From: Peptoniphilus sp.
GTDB lineage: Bacteria; Bacillota; Clostridia; Tissierellales; Peptoniphilaceae
Assembly: GCF_022767005.1 (NCBI RefSeq)
Contig: NZ_JALEOV010000103.1
Span: forward strand, 23,968-87,967
Length of the DNA: 64,000 nt
Direction of reading: 5' to 3'
The notes under the pieces were generated by a model. It was not told where the DNA came from. It saw nothing but the letters and a program-made list of their open reading frames with translations, and made no database searches. Below are positions 26,046-36,513 of this stretch, piece by piece (positions within the stretch are counted from its first letter, which is position 1; every line of letters starts with the position of its first letter). The translations under genes were made by a program, and so were the position numbers.

Positions 26046-26729
26046 TTATCTCCATCTGTATCCTGTTCCCCAAACTGTTTCAATGTAATTTGGCTTTGCA
26101 GGGTTTGTCTCGATTTTTGACCTAAGTCTTCTTATGTTTACATCTACAATTTTTGAATCACCTAAAAAGTCATCGCCCCAAACAAGTCTTAGTATTTCAT
26201 CTCTTGTCATTGCTTTGCCGGGATTTGTCATAAATATTTTTATAATTTGATATTCCGTAGGAGTTAGTTCCAATTCAACATCATCCTTATAAAATTTTCT
26301 TGAGTAAGAATCAATTTTAAAAGGTGGATCAATTATTAAATTGCTTTCCTTTTCTTCTTCTGGCTCAAGTCTTCTCTCAATGGATTTAATTCTCAAAGTA
26401 AGTTCTGTTGGATTGAAGGGTTTAGTAAGATAATCATCTGTGCCATATTGAAGACCCATTATCTTGTCGTAATCCTCTGCCTTTGCAGTAAGCATTATTA
26501 TGCCAAGTGAAGGAAACTCATTTCTAAGAGTCCTACATACTTCAAAACCATCAATTCCAGGGAGCATAATGTCAAGCACTACAATGTCAGGTCTTTCACG
26601 TCTTGCGATTTCAATTCCACCTTCTCCACTACCAGCTTCAAAAATTATGTATCCTTCTCTTTCTAAATTTATTTTTACAAATTTTCTTATTGATTCTTCA
26701 TCTTCAACAAGTAATACCTTAGTTTTCAA
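26046..26729 (-). CDS. OmpR-family response regulator
   Basis: This 227-aa regulator has a receiver domain (acidic pocket ED at residues 9-11, phosphorylated Asp53 in VVLDIMLPG, Lys in TKPFNP) and a winged-helix DNA-binding domain with LTPTEYQIIKIF and DVNIRRLRSKIE, ending in the usual GTGYRW. The start codon is TTG (26727-26729) behind GAGGTGAT. It heads a four-gene operon with the kinase, the lipoprotein and the small membrane protein. The target genes are not evident. Confidence 0.93.
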   Translation of the reverse strand: MKTKVLLVEDEESIRKFVKINLEREGYIIFEAGSGEGGIEIARRERPDIVVLDIMLPGIDGFEVCRTLRNEFPSLGIIMLTAKAEDYDKIMGLQYGTDDYLTKPFNPTELTLRIKSIERRLEPEEEKESNLIIDPPFKIDSYSRKFYKDDVELELTPTEYQIIKIFMTNPGKAMTRDEILRLVWGDDFLGDSKIVDVNIRRLRSKIETNPAKPNYIETVWGTGYRWR

Positions 26730-26761
26730 AATATCACCTCACAATGATAATTATAAATAAA

Positions 26762-26791
26762 ATCCACTCCAAATTCAATTGAAGTGGATTA
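26762..26791 (-). terminator. Hairpin between the response regulator and guaB
   Basis: AATCCACT and AGTGGATT form an 8-bp perfect stem. On the minus strand it is 18 nt downstream of the guaB stop and followed by TTATTT, so it probably ends the cdaA-cdaR-guaB transcript just before the two-component operon. Confidence 0.75.
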
Positions 26792-26808
26792 TTAATAAAA
26801 TTTTAATA

Positions 26809-28266
<1,458 letters not shown>

Positions 28267-28274
28267 TTACTTAA

Positions 28275-29216
28275 TTACTCTACATCCTTAGGTTTTTGCT
28301 TCAATCTAAAATTAATATTTTCATCGACTAATGTAACTTTATCTGGCAAATTCAATTTAACTTGATCATCACCTTTTTTAATATTATTAAAATTAATTGG
28401 ACGTGTTTCAATGAATCTTATAGAATCAATTACATCAGAATTTCCTCTAATTGTAACAGAAGCCGGCTCAATTGAAAAGTCATTTGTAACAATATTTTCT
28501 GTAGTATTTTCATTATATACCAATTTAATTGGAACAGTCTTGCTCTTTAAAATTGGAACGTCAACTTTTACAGTGGCAGGCGTAACAGTTACCTCTTTAA
28601 TCACTTTTCCTAAATCATCATAAGCGAAGATTTCTGCATCTACAGTTGATGTTTCCGTCATGTCAGTAACATCAATATGTGCTTCTACCTTATCAATTTT
28701 ATTAATATAAGTGCTTGCACCCTTTACAACAACATTGACTGTCTTGTCAATTTCTCCAACAGACAATCCCTTTTGAGGTTTATTTTTTATAACTACATCT
28801 GCTTTAACTTTTTCATTCAAAACTTTGTCTATTTTGAAAGGAATTCTCCTTGGCGATGTATTTACAACAGAAATCCCAAGGTCAATATAAGAAACATTTA
28901 CAGGAATAGAGTGCTCTCCTTCAGATAATTTACTTAAATCCACTTTTGCCACAATTCCATCCCTTGTAACATTTCGCATATAAGAATTATAACCCTGCAA
29001 TTTAACATCAACACTAAACTCCTTAGGAGAAATAATTGTCAAGTTTTTTTCCTTTAAATTAGATAATCCCTCATAAGTAACTTCTATGTTTTTAAAATTT
29101 GCCGAAGTAATAAAATTTGCCTCGCTCTTTACATAGGACCACAAGATAAGTGCAAAAATAAGAGATGTAATTTTTATCATTAAACTTCTGTCATTTTTAA
29201 AATTTATCTTTTTCAT
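28275..29216 (-). CDS. cdaR: CdaR (YbbR-domain regulator of diadenylate cyclase)
   Basis: CdaR is a membrane-anchored extracytoplasmic protein that binds and modulates CdaA. The protein of about 313 aa has one N-terminal membrane segment (residues about 13-30, IKITSLIFALILWSYV) followed by about three to four YbbR repeats of 80 residues, each with strands of the type VDVKLQGYNSY, VNVVVKGASTYI and VTIRGNSDVI. ATG 29216 is taken rather than the in-frame GTG 12 nt earlier, with GGTGAT as ribosome binding site. It overlaps the 3' end of cdaA by about 20 nt. Confidence 0.92.
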   Translation of the reverse strand: MKKINFKNDRSLMIKITSLIFALILWSYVKSEANFITSANFKNIEVTYEGLSNLKEKNLTIISPKEFSVDVKLQGYNSYMRNVTRDGIVAKVDLSKLSEGEHSIPVNVSYIDLGISVVNTSPRRIPFKIDKVLNEKVKADVVIKNKPQKGLSVGEIDKTVNVVVKGASTYINKIDKVEAHIDVTDMTETSTVDAEIFAYDDLGKVIKEVTVTPATVKVDVPILKSKTVPIKLVYNENTTENIVTNDFSIEPASVTIRGNSDVIDSIRFIETRPINFNNIKKGDDQVKLNLPDKVTLVDENINFRLKQKPKDVE

Positions 29217-30033
29217 CTTTATCACCACGCTTTGAGAAAATAGACCTTACTCTATAATCTGGACTGTAAATCTCAAGAAGTTTTGCTTCAAGAGTTTCAA
29301 TATCTAAATATCTGGAGATAACTCCATTTTCCGCAGTTGAAATAGTTCCATTTTCCTCAGACACCATAATACTTAGACAGTCAGATTTTTCAGAAATTCC
29401 AATTCCCGCCCTATGTCTTGTGCCAAGTTCCTTAGAAATTTTTTGATTGTCAGAAAGTGGCAAAAAACAAGCTGCTGCTTTAACCTTTGAGCCCTTAATA
29501 ATAACAGCACCATCGTGAAGAGGTGTATTTGGAATAAATATATTTATAAGAAGACCACTGCTCACTAATCCATTGATTTCTGTACCAGTTTCAATAACTT
29601 CACTAAGTCCAACTTCTTTTTCAATGATTATAAGAGCCCCAATCTTTTGTCTTGCAAGAGAAGCAACTGCCGAAATAATTTCTTCAACAGTTTCAGGTAC
29701 TGTGTCCTTATTTTGACTAAAATTATTTTTAATACTAGAAGTAAGACCTAAATATTGAAGACCCCTCCTAATTTCTGGTTGGAAAAGCACTATTATAGCG
29801 ACGATGCCATCGTTAATAAACCTTGTGAAAATCCAGTTGACAGTATATAGTTGGAAAAACTGGGAAATTTTTATAAATAATAAAATCAAAAGTATTCCCT
29901 TAAAAACTTGCTCCGCTCTGGTGTTTCTAATTAATTTTAAAATATAATAAATTAATACTGTTACAATTAATATGTCCACAACATCCCTTAAATTTATTAC
30001 ATTGATTATATTATTTAAGTTTTCCATACACAT
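29197..30033 (-). CDS. cdaA: Diadenylate cyclase CdaA
   Basis: CdaA makes c-di-AMP from two ATP, controlling potassium and osmotic balance and wall homeostasis. The 278-aa protein has three N-terminal membrane segments (to about residue 95), then the DAC domain with the catalytic PLHDGAVII (DGA motif) and GTRHRAGIGISE (RHR motif). The start could be ATG 30033 or ATG 30027; both are close to an AAGGAAG site. Its start overlaps the upstream DUF5317 gene by 23 nt and its end overlaps cdaR. Confidence 0.96.
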   Translation of the reverse strand: MCMENLNNIINVINLRDVVDILIVTVLIYYILKLIRNTRAEQVFKGILLILLFIKISQFFQLYTVNWIFTRFINDGIVAIIVLFQPEIRRGLQYLGLTSSIKNNFSQNKDTVPETVEEIISAVASLARQKIGALIIIEKEVGLSEVIETGTEINGLVSSGLLINIFIPNTPLHDGAVIIKGSKVKAAACFLPLSDNQKISKELGTRHRAGIGISEKSDCLSIMVSEENGTISTAENGVISRYLDIETLEAKLLEIYSPDYRVRSIFSKRGDKDEKDKF

Positions 30034-30586
30034 CTCGCTTCCTTGAAATTAAAATTATTGCAAAAAATAAGCCAATAGAAATAAAAATATCTCCAATACT
30101 TATCACCTTTGAATTTCCAATAACTCTATGTAAAGGTATAATATCCGACAAAAAATAAAATTTTGGATTTTCAAAAACCCCATGACTAAGACTTCCACCC
30201 ATGTATATGAGTTTTATTATCCTTTCGTTATTTGTTTTCATTAAGGCATCTATGCTGACAGGCATTTTGCCATTAAAAATAACTGGAATGACATTTAAAA
30301 TTGTGCCAATCCCACTTAAAAGTAATCCGTAATTTTTATAATTTGAAATAAGTGAAATTCCAATCAATGAAATAGATAAGATGTGAAAAATTTTAAAATT
30401 ATCTACAAAAAAGTCTGTAACCTTCCCAAAATATCTCGAAGTTACAAAATTTATAAAAATCATCACAAAAATTCCAATAGACGCAAAAGAAATCATTTTG
30501 AATTTAAAATTTATTAAATTATTTAAATCCTTATCTTTAAGAAAAAATAAAACAATTGCTGCAAGAATTATTGCCTCTAAGATCAT
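30011..30586 (-). CDS. DUF5317-type membrane protein
   Basis: This 191-aa integral membrane protein has about five to six hydrophobic segments. The NGKMPVSIDAL stretch near residue 125, a later LSDIIPLHRVIG segment and the final SIGDIFISIGLFFAIILI block match the family annotated as DUF5317, whose function is unknown. It is the first gene of the operon with cdaA, overlapping it by 23 nt. A role linked to c-di-AMP or lipid metabolism would be guesswork. An extended -10 promoter lies about 65 nt upstream. Confidence 0.75.
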   Translation of the reverse strand: MILEAIILAAIVLFFLKDKDLNNLINFKFKMISFASIGIFVMIFINFVTSRYFGKVTDFFVDNFKIFHILSISLIGISLISNYKNYGLLLSGIGTILNVIPVIFNGKMPVSIDALMKTNNERIIKLIYMGGSLSHGVFENPKFYFLSDIIPLHRVIGNSKVISIGDIFISIGLFFAIILISRKRDVYGKLK

Positions 30587-30649
30587 CCTTTCACCTCAAT
30601 TATAATATCACAAATACTTTAAATTTACATAAAATTTCTCTTTCTAAAT

Positions 30650-30658
30650 ATTATAACA
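30650..30658 (-). promoter_or_regulatory. Extended -10 promoter of the cdaA operon
   Basis: The minus strand reads TGTTATAAT, an extended -10 element with a perfect TATAAT hexamer, 64 nt before the DUF5317 start. No clear -35 box is seen. Confidence 0.45.
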
Positions 30659-30770
30659 CAAAAGAATTTTCAATATTATTTTTTGAATCTTAAAAATTTT
30701 TTATTTCACTTCTTAACACTACCATTTAATATTTTTAAATCTCCAATATCCCTTACACAAAAAATATAAA

Positions 30771-30870
30771 AAAAGTAGTGCTATGTGCATCACTGTTTTA
30801 TAATAAAAAATACTAACTAAATTTAATGAATTACAAGAAAAAAGAACACCCTTATGCAAGAGTATTCTTT
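30771..30870 (-). terminator. Two successive hairpins downstream of the CPBP cluster
   Basis: A stem at 30838-30870 (AAAGAATACTC pairing with GGGTGTTCTTT, wobble pairs, then six T on the minus strand) and a weaker one at 30776-30796 (AGTGATGC/GCACTACT, one mismatch, then seven T) follow the broken protease gene. The rest of the 430-nt gap between 30587 and 31021 contains no gene that I can see. Confidence 0.55.
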
Positions 30871-31021
30871 GTATAAAAAATAATTTTTGAACCAACACGA
30901 TATATGAAACTATGAGAAGTACTCAATTTAAAACAGTAGATATTATAAATATGTAAATGTATCTAGCATCAATTAACATTGTATTATTAATAATTCAAAT
31001 TAAGTTCTTAAAATATTTTTA

Positions 31022-31821
31022 TTATATTTTTTCATTCTTAGTTCCTATTATTTTTGTTAATATGTATATTATAAAAAAGATTATAAACATAATTAATGAA
31101 GATATAAATATCCAATTTTCTCCAAACTTTTCCTGAGGATCTAATAATTTTATTATGGGGTTTATTAAAATCGAGTTTATATTAACTATAAAATGAAGAA
31201 AAATCGAATAGACTAATCTTTTTGTTTTTAAAAAAGTTAAAGCTAAAAAATACCCAATTATTGTAGCACTTATTATTGCCAGAACATCTACAAAATGTAT
31301 AAATCCAAAAGAAAACGCACTAATTAACAAGATGTTCCTTTCACTGTATTTTTTTTCTAAGAATTTAACTAAAGTTAATCTAAAATAAAATTCTTCGAGA
31401 ATAACATTCATAAATACAATAATTAAAAACTTTAGGGTATTGATATCTAATTTATTAATATTTACACCATCACTTGTGTAAATCATATTATCAAAAAACT
31501 TCATATTGTATTTTATAATGATAAAAAAAATTATAAAATTTATAAAAAAATTGCACTTCCATACTTACACATATTACTAATATTGCTAAGTAAACCATCA
31601 TTATATTTAGATTTTAAAAAACTGATATTTTTAATTTTAAAAAAAAGTATAATCAACAATATAAAAAGCAAGGATTTTACAGAACTCAAAATCAATAAAT
31701 GGTTAGTATCTTCAATGTTAAAACTTGTAAATACTTTTAAAAATATTAATTGATATATTAAATTAAAAAAATAAAAAATAAAGCTTGCAATTCCACTTAC
31801 AAAAATAGTTTTAATTATCAT
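31022..31821 (-). pseudogene. CPBP-family membrane protease, split by a one-base homopolymer deletion
   Basis: Two reading frames together make one CPBP (Abi, Rce1-like) protein. The N-terminal part (31821 down to 31540, 93 codons, good GGGAG site) carries two membrane segments and stops just after a T7 tract. The C-terminal part continues in another frame with the EEFYFR glutamyl-arginine motif, FGFIHF and SIFLHFIVNIN. Adding one T to the T7 run (minus strand, near 31544-31550) joins them without any stop and restores a hydrophobic segment, giving about 266 aa. It is a frameshifted gene, a phase-variable gene or a sequencing error. CPBP proteins are CAAX-type proteases often used in bacteriocin immunity. 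Confidence 0.75.
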
Positions 31822-32025
31822 TACAAATCTCCCGCTTTTATAAAAAATGCCAACATCAATAAATAATTAGAATTCACTTGTTTATACTTTATCCAACATA
31901 CTTGTCATTATATTAATTTGCCTCTACATTCCTTATTTAAATCCAAATAAATTTCTTTAAAATTACTAATAATATTTCTCCCTCTATATTAAACCCTTAT
32001 TTTCAAAAACTATTTATATAATAAT

Positions 32026-32883
32026 TTAAAGATTTTTATATATTTCAATTATTTTTTCTTTGTAATAGCTAATTTTTCTTTTATAAAAAGCTTGTATCAA
32101 AAACAACAATAATAAAATAATAAATATGTATATCACAGCTGTTATATTATCATTATATTTCATAATAAAATTTATGCTAGGAGTATCTCTTAATATAAAC
32201 TCATAATATAGTGCTGATGACATAGCAAGTAAATTATTTAAACCATGAGTAAAAATTGAATATCTTAGTTTATCAGTTACAACATATGCCAACCCGGAAA
32301 TAACTCCAATTAGAAAAGAAGATACAAAAGAACTAATAATTCTAAAATGAAATAATCCAAAAGAAAGTGCTGATAATAAAATGGCATGTTTGTTATCAAG
32401 ACCTTTTGACTTTAAAAAATTTAATCCAAATTTTCTAAAATACAATTCTTCCCCTATTGGTACTAAAGTCACAGATGTTATAATTGTTTCTATTGGACTA
32501 ATTTTATTAATATCATTTACTTGCATATTTTCGCTAAAATACTTCATATACCTTTCAAAATAAGTAAAATTAAATTTCTTTTCAATATTGTAAATTAAAA
32601 TGAAAAATATTATTGATATTAACATGCCTAAAAGAATAAATGAATAAACATCAATTATTTTAATATTTAAATTCTTAAAATAAAAACTTTTTCTTTTTAT
32701 ATATATTTTAGTAATTAAATATGTAACAACAATAAATACAATAGAAGCTAATAAATTTATATGACTTTTATAATCTAACTTTTTTAAAGATCGAAAAATT
32801 ATACTAAAGATTATGTTAAATACTAACCAATTTGCAAGACAATAAGTGATGTAAAAAATAATATTTTTAAATATTTTTTTCAT
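32026..32883 (-). CDS. CPBP family intramembrane metalloprotease
   Basis: This 285-aa membrane protein has about eight hydrophobic segments and all CPBP motifs: GEELYFRKF (EExxxR, residues about 141-149), FGLFHF (FxxxH) near 172 and the third motif with His and Asn, SIFTHGLNN, near 209. The family is related to CAAX prenyl protease Rce1; in bacteria it acts in bacteriocin self-immunity or in peptide maturation. It is the middle of three such genes. Codon 2-3 is an A7 run, the same kind of tract that is broken in its neighbours. The ribosome binding site (AAAGGATG) is rather far from the ATG. Confidence 0.88.
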   Translation of the reverse strand: MKKIFKNIIFYITYCLANWLVFNIIFSIIFRSLKKLDYKSHINLLASIVFIVVTYLITKIYIKRKSFYFKNLNIKIIDVYSFILLGMLISIIFFILIYNIEKKFNFTYFERYMKYFSENMQVNDINKISPIETIITSVTLVPIGEELYFRKFGLNFLKSKGLDNKHAILLSALSFGLFHFRIISSFVSSFLIGVISGLAYVVTDKLRYSIFTHGLNNLLAMSSALYYEFILRDTPSINFIMKYNDNITAVIYIFIILLLLFLIQAFYKRKISYYKEKIIEIYKNL

Positions 32884-33007
32884 ATTTCAATTACACATCC
32901 TTTATGTAAAATATTTGAATTTTTATTTAATATTTAAAGATTTTAAATCCGAATAATATTAAGTTTATTCTATCCTTATATACTCATTGATCTAATATCC
33001 AAAAAAC

Positions 33008-33151
33008 TTATGTATAAAGAAATACGAAATTATTTAATAATAATTGATTTATCATAATATCATTTGAATCTATTATTTTTTCTCTATTTATAAAATAATT
33101 TGACATACTATCATTAATATTAGTAATATATTTTTCAAAATTCTTAACCAT
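33008..33151 (-). CDS. Small ORF (47 aa) inside the CPBP cluster
   Basis: An unbroken frame of 47 codons starts at ATG 33151 with AAGGTG 6 nt upstream and ends in TAA at 33008. The peptide starts MVKNFEKYITNINDSMSN and ends LLLNNFVFLYT: a charged, Asn-rich first half and a hydrophobic end. It lacks a double-glycine leader, so it is not a standard class II bacteriocin. It lies between two CPBP protease genes on the same strand. I do not recognise it; a peptide substrate, toxin or immunity partner is possible. Confidence 0.4.
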   Translation of the reverse strand: MVKNFEKYITNINDSMSNYFINREKIIDSNDIMINQLLLNNFVFLYT

Positions 33152-33183
33152 ATTAGACACCTTATTTTATTTTAAATTAAAAT

Positions 33184-34080
33184 TTAATTATACTGCTTAT
33201 TTAATAAAAATGGAGTATAAAAAAATATAGATGTTATTACAGATACAATTAAAAATTCTTTAGTAAAAATAAAATCTTGATTATGCCCTACACTCATCAT
33301 ATTTGCCATAAACATATTATGCATAAGATGGATAAATGTTACCATAAAAACACTTCTGCTTTTCATATAAATGAGTCCAAGGACTATTCCAAAAGTAATA
33401 CAAAATATGGTAATATCTATACCTGCAAAAACACCTTCTATTCCAGTATAAAATACCAAAACATACAATGGTAAATGAGCTACTCCCCATAAGAAGCCAG
33501 TTAATAAAACTCCTATTCTATTACCACAAATTGATTGCAATCTTGTTTGTAAGAAATATCTCCACCCATATTCTTCGCCCATAGTAAATATTAAATGAAA
33601 GATTGTACTAACTAATCCTAACGTAAATACCCCTATTACTCTGTTAAAAAGATCATTAAAATCAATTTTCGATGTATAATAATAACCCAATATGCCCAAC
33701 CTAAACACATCTAATATAATTACAATAATAGCCCATTTAATTAACACACCTAAATTAAATTTCCCCTTTAACACTTTGTTATCAATTGTTAGTATATAAA
33801 CGCTAATTGCCCAACCTAAATATACAACGTAATTCATATTATTTAAAACTTTTCCAGAAAAAAATGACAATATATAAAAAAATATAAATAATATAAAATA
33901 CAATATGTATACTGAACTTAATTTATCTTTAAATAAATCTTTTAACTTAAAATCTTTTTCTAATAAAATAGCAACAGCAGCAGGGACTAAACTCGTGATA
34001 AGGGTCATAATTCCTGTGTTTTCTATTTTATAAAAATATGTATATGTAATTTCCAACAAAAAATCTAGTAACAAAACCAT
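33184..34080 (-). CDS. CPBP family intramembrane metalloprotease, start region frameshifted
   Basis: This open frame of 298 aa has about eight membrane segments and complete motifs: GEEYGWRYFLQ (EExxxR) near residue 164, WGVAHLPL (FxxxH-type) near 198 and FIHLMHNMF near 250. ATG 34080 has no ribosome binding site. A better start is ATG 34115, which has GAGGGA 8 nt upstream and encodes MSKKK; it enters this frame only if one A is added to the A8 run at 34102-34109, otherwise it stops after 16 codons. With the extra base the protein begins MSKKKEAIYFTCMVLLLDF. So the gene is intact except for one homopolymer base. Confidence 0.82.
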   Translation of the reverse strand: MVLLLDFLLEITYTYFYKIENTGIMTLITSLVPAAVAILLEKDFKLKDLFKDKLSSVYILYFILFIFFYILSFFSGKVLNNMNYVVYLGWAISVYILTIDNKVLKGKFNLGVLIKWAIIVIILDVFRLGILGYYYTSKIDFNDLFNRVIGVFTLGLVSTIFHLIFTMGEEYGWRYFLQTRLQSICGNRIGVLLTGFLWGVAHLPLYVLVFYTGIEGVFAGIDITIFCITFGIVLGLIYMKSRSVFMVTFIHLMHNMFMANMMSVGHNQDFIFTKEFLIVSVITSIFFYTPFLLNKQYN

Positions 34081-34257
34081 ACATGTGAAATAAATTGCCT
34101 CTTTTTTTTACTCATATTAAATCCCTCTTTTACTATTTTAATTTACTACTTGATTTATTTATTTTCATGGAATATTTTTTCATCATTAACATCATAAGTC
34201 GTTACTTTCCTTCAATTCACCAATCTTATATTACGTAGTATAACGTTTTCTAGGTTT

Positions 34258-34286
34258 AGAGTACCAATATATAATATACTTGTCAA
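34258..34286 (-). promoter_or_regulatory. Promoter of the CPBP cluster
   Basis: On the minus strand a perfect TTGACA (34281-34286), a 17-nt spacer and TACTCT (34258-34263) lie about 140 nt before the CPBP start codon. The leader in between (34116-34257) holds no gene that I can see. Confidence 0.55.
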
Positions 34287-34350
34287 TTAATTTTTACAAT
34301 GAAAATAGATTTGATATCGTCGAACCTCCCAATATTTGACATAGAGTCTA

Positions 34351-34378
34351 AAAAAAAGAGAGACTAAATCTCCCTTTT
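34351..34378 (-). terminator. Terminator of ispH-rpsA
   Basis: On the minus strand GGGAGA pairs with TCTCTC (one G-U) around TTTAG and is followed by eight T, 13 nt after the ispH-rpsA stop. Confidence 0.8.
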
Positions 34379-34386
34379 TAAATATA

Positions 34387-36513
34387 TTATTCTTCTGTTG
34401 ATTCTTCAGTTTCTTCTTTTTCTTCTTCATTTGCTGAAGCTGAAATCTCTTTTCCGTCTTCAATAATTTCAGAATCTAAATTTGCATCAGCAAAGCTAAG
34501 TCCAAGCATTTCTCCAATAGTCATGTTGAAGTCATCTTGTTTTGGTTCTTCAATTTTCTTTTCTCTCTTTGGAGCTGGCTTTCTTTCTTTTCTTGGTTTT
34601 CTTTCTCTTGGTTTAGCTTCTTCTGTTTCTTCTTTTTCTTCAGGTTCAATTAGAGCCTTGATAGAAAGAGAAATCTTTTGATTTTCTTCATCAATATCAG
34701 TTACTTTAACTGTAACTTCTTCGCCAATAGAAAGTTTATCTTGTGGCTTCTCAACGTGTTCTCTTGCAATTTGTGATACATGAAGAAGTCCATCAACGCC
34801 TTGTTCAAGTCTTACAAAGGCACCAAAGTCAAGAAGATTTACAACTTTACCTTTAACTACATCGCCAACTTTAACTTCTTTTGTGAACACATCCCATGGT
34901 TTTTCCATAGTTTGTTTAAGTCCAAGTGCGATTCTATTTTTTTCTTTATCAACATTTAGAACTTGTACTTTAACTACATCTCCAGGTGATACAACATCTG
35001 ATGGGTGTTTTACTCTATTCCATGAAAGTTCAGAGATATGGATAAGTCCATCAACACCTCCAACATCTACGAAAGCACCAAAATTAGTTAATCTTTGTAC
35101 AGTTCCTTCAATAATGTCTCCTTCTTTAAGCTTGTCGTATACTTCATCACGAACTTTGTCTAATTCTTCTTGGAGTACATTCTTTCTTGAAACAACAATT
35201 CTCTTCTTTCTCTTATCAAAATCGATAATTTCAGTTTCAAATTCTTCTCCAATGAATTTGCTTAAATCTTTTTGGAATCTAACAGAAACATGAGATGCTG
35301 GGATAAATACATTTAATCCTCTGTAATCTGCAGTAAGTCCGCCTTTTACTTGGTTCTTTACAGTTACTGTAATATTTTCCTTGTTATTATAAAGTTCTTC
35401 AACTTCATCCCAAATTTTCATGTCAGCAACTCTTTTTGTTGAAAGAACAACATTGCCATCTCCATCATCCATCTTTAAAACATATACATCAATTTCTTGA
35501 CCTTGTTCATAAAGATCTGCTGGATTAACATCTGGTCCTCCTGCAAGTTCATCTTTTGAAATGATACCATCTGATCTGTATCCAAGATTTACCATTACTT
35601 CTGAATCAGTTATATATAAAACCTCTCCAGTTACTACTTCGCCCTTTCTAATTCTTTTAAAAGAATTATCAATGGCTTCCATCATCTCACCTTTGTCAAA
35701 ATTTTCCATCCTACAAACAGCCTCCTTGATTACCGATTCCGGTGTGGATGCTCCGGCGGTAATACCAATTTTATTAAATTTTTTAAATATATTTAAATCA
35801 ATATCATTAATCGATTGAATTAAAAATACATTTTTACAATTTAATTTTGCAATCTCTGCAAGTTTTTTAGTGTTAGAACTTTTTTTGCCGCCAAGTACAA
35901 TTACGGCGTCAACTTTTTTTGATAAATTCCTAATACTTTCTTGTCTCTTGAAAGTTGCATTACATATAGTATTATAAACTAAAACTTCATCTTTTGAAAT
36001 ATTTTTTATAATATTTATTGCTTTTTCAAAAAATTCTACATTATTTGTTGTTTGAGAAACAACAACAGTTTTCCCATCTAAAATTTTTATGTCTTCCAAA
36101 TTGGAAATAATAGTTGCAGAGTCATTGCATCTGGAATTAATCCCTATCACTTCAGGGTGTTTACTATTCCCGATAATTACTATATTATAACCTTTTTTAT
36201 AGAAATTATCTACTATATTATAAACTTTTTCTACCTTTGGACATACACAATTTATTATTTTATTATTTTTTTCTTCTAATTCATTTAAAATTCTCTTGTG
36301 AACCCCATGGCTTCTTATAATTACCTTTGAATTTTCAATATTTGTGTCATCAATTGTAATTACACCTTGTTCTTCTAATTCCTTTACAACAAACTCATTG
36401 TGGACTAAATCTCCATAAGAATAGACGCCTTTCGCAGCGTTATCAAATGCCATTTTTACAGCTCTTTTAACACCGCCACAAAATCCTCTTACATCTGCTA
36501 CAATAATTTCCAT
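34387..36513 (-). CDS. ispH: Bifunctional IspH (HMBPP reductase) / ribosomal protein S1
   Basis: This 708-aa fusion joins the last MEP-pathway enzyme to an S1 RNA-binding protein. Residues 1-280 are IspH: the three [4Fe-4S] ligands are Cys12 (FCGGV), Cys91 (CVCPKV) and Cys184 (ICNAT), with H37, H69 (RSHGVH) and H119 (KHPEV) in the substrate pocket. Residues about 290-640 carry four S1 repeats, the later two with the GVDGLIHISELS and GVDGLLHVSQIA signatures. The tail is Lys/Glu-rich and acidic. Such fusions are known in clostridia. It makes IPP/DMAPP from HMBPP, and the S1 part may act in translation initiation. It overlaps plsC by 16 nt. Confidence 0.95.
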   Translation of the reverse strand: MEIIVADVRGFCGGVKRAVKMAFDNAAKGVYSYGDLVHNEFVVKELEEQGVITIDDTNIENSKVIIRSHGVHKRILNELEEKNNKIINCVCPKVEKVYNIVDNFYKKGYNIVIIGNSKHPEVIGINSRCNDSATIISNLEDIKILDGKTVVVSQTTNNVEFFEKAINIIKNISKDEVLVYNTICNATFKRQESIRNLSKKVDAVIVLGGKKSSNTKKLAEIAKLNCKNVFLIQSINDIDLNIFKKFNKIGITAGASTPESVIKEAVCRMENFDKGEMMEAIDNSFKRIRKGEVVTGEVLYITDSEVMVNLGYRSDGIISKDELAGGPDVNPADLYEQGQEIDVYVLKMDDGDGNVVLSTKRVADMKIWDEVEELYNNKENITVTVKNQVKGGLTADYRGLNVFIPASHVSVRFQKDLSKFIGEEFETEIIDFDKRKKRIVVSRKNVLQEELDKVRDEVYDKLKEGDIIEGTVQRLTNFGAFVDVGGVDGLIHISELSWNRVKHPSDVVSPGDVVKVQVLNVDKEKNRIALGLKQTMEKPWDVFTKEVKVGDVVKGKVVNLLDFGAFVRLEQGVDGLLHVSQIAREHVEKPQDKLSIGEEVTVKVTDIDEENQKISLSIKALIEPEEKEETEEAKPRERKPRKERKPAPKREKKIEEPKQDDFNMTIGEMLGLSFADANLDSEIIEDGKEISASANEEEKEETEESTEE

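Noticed and set aside
31540..31821. Separate 93-aa membrane protein gene
   Set aside because: It joins to the downstream CPBP frame by one base in a T7 run, giving a normal-length family member; treated as one broken gene.
34065..34115. A 16-codon leader peptide (MSKKKRQF...) upstream of the CPBP gene
   Set aside because: One added base in its A8 run fuses it with the CPBP frame; more likely the true protease start than a separate peptide.
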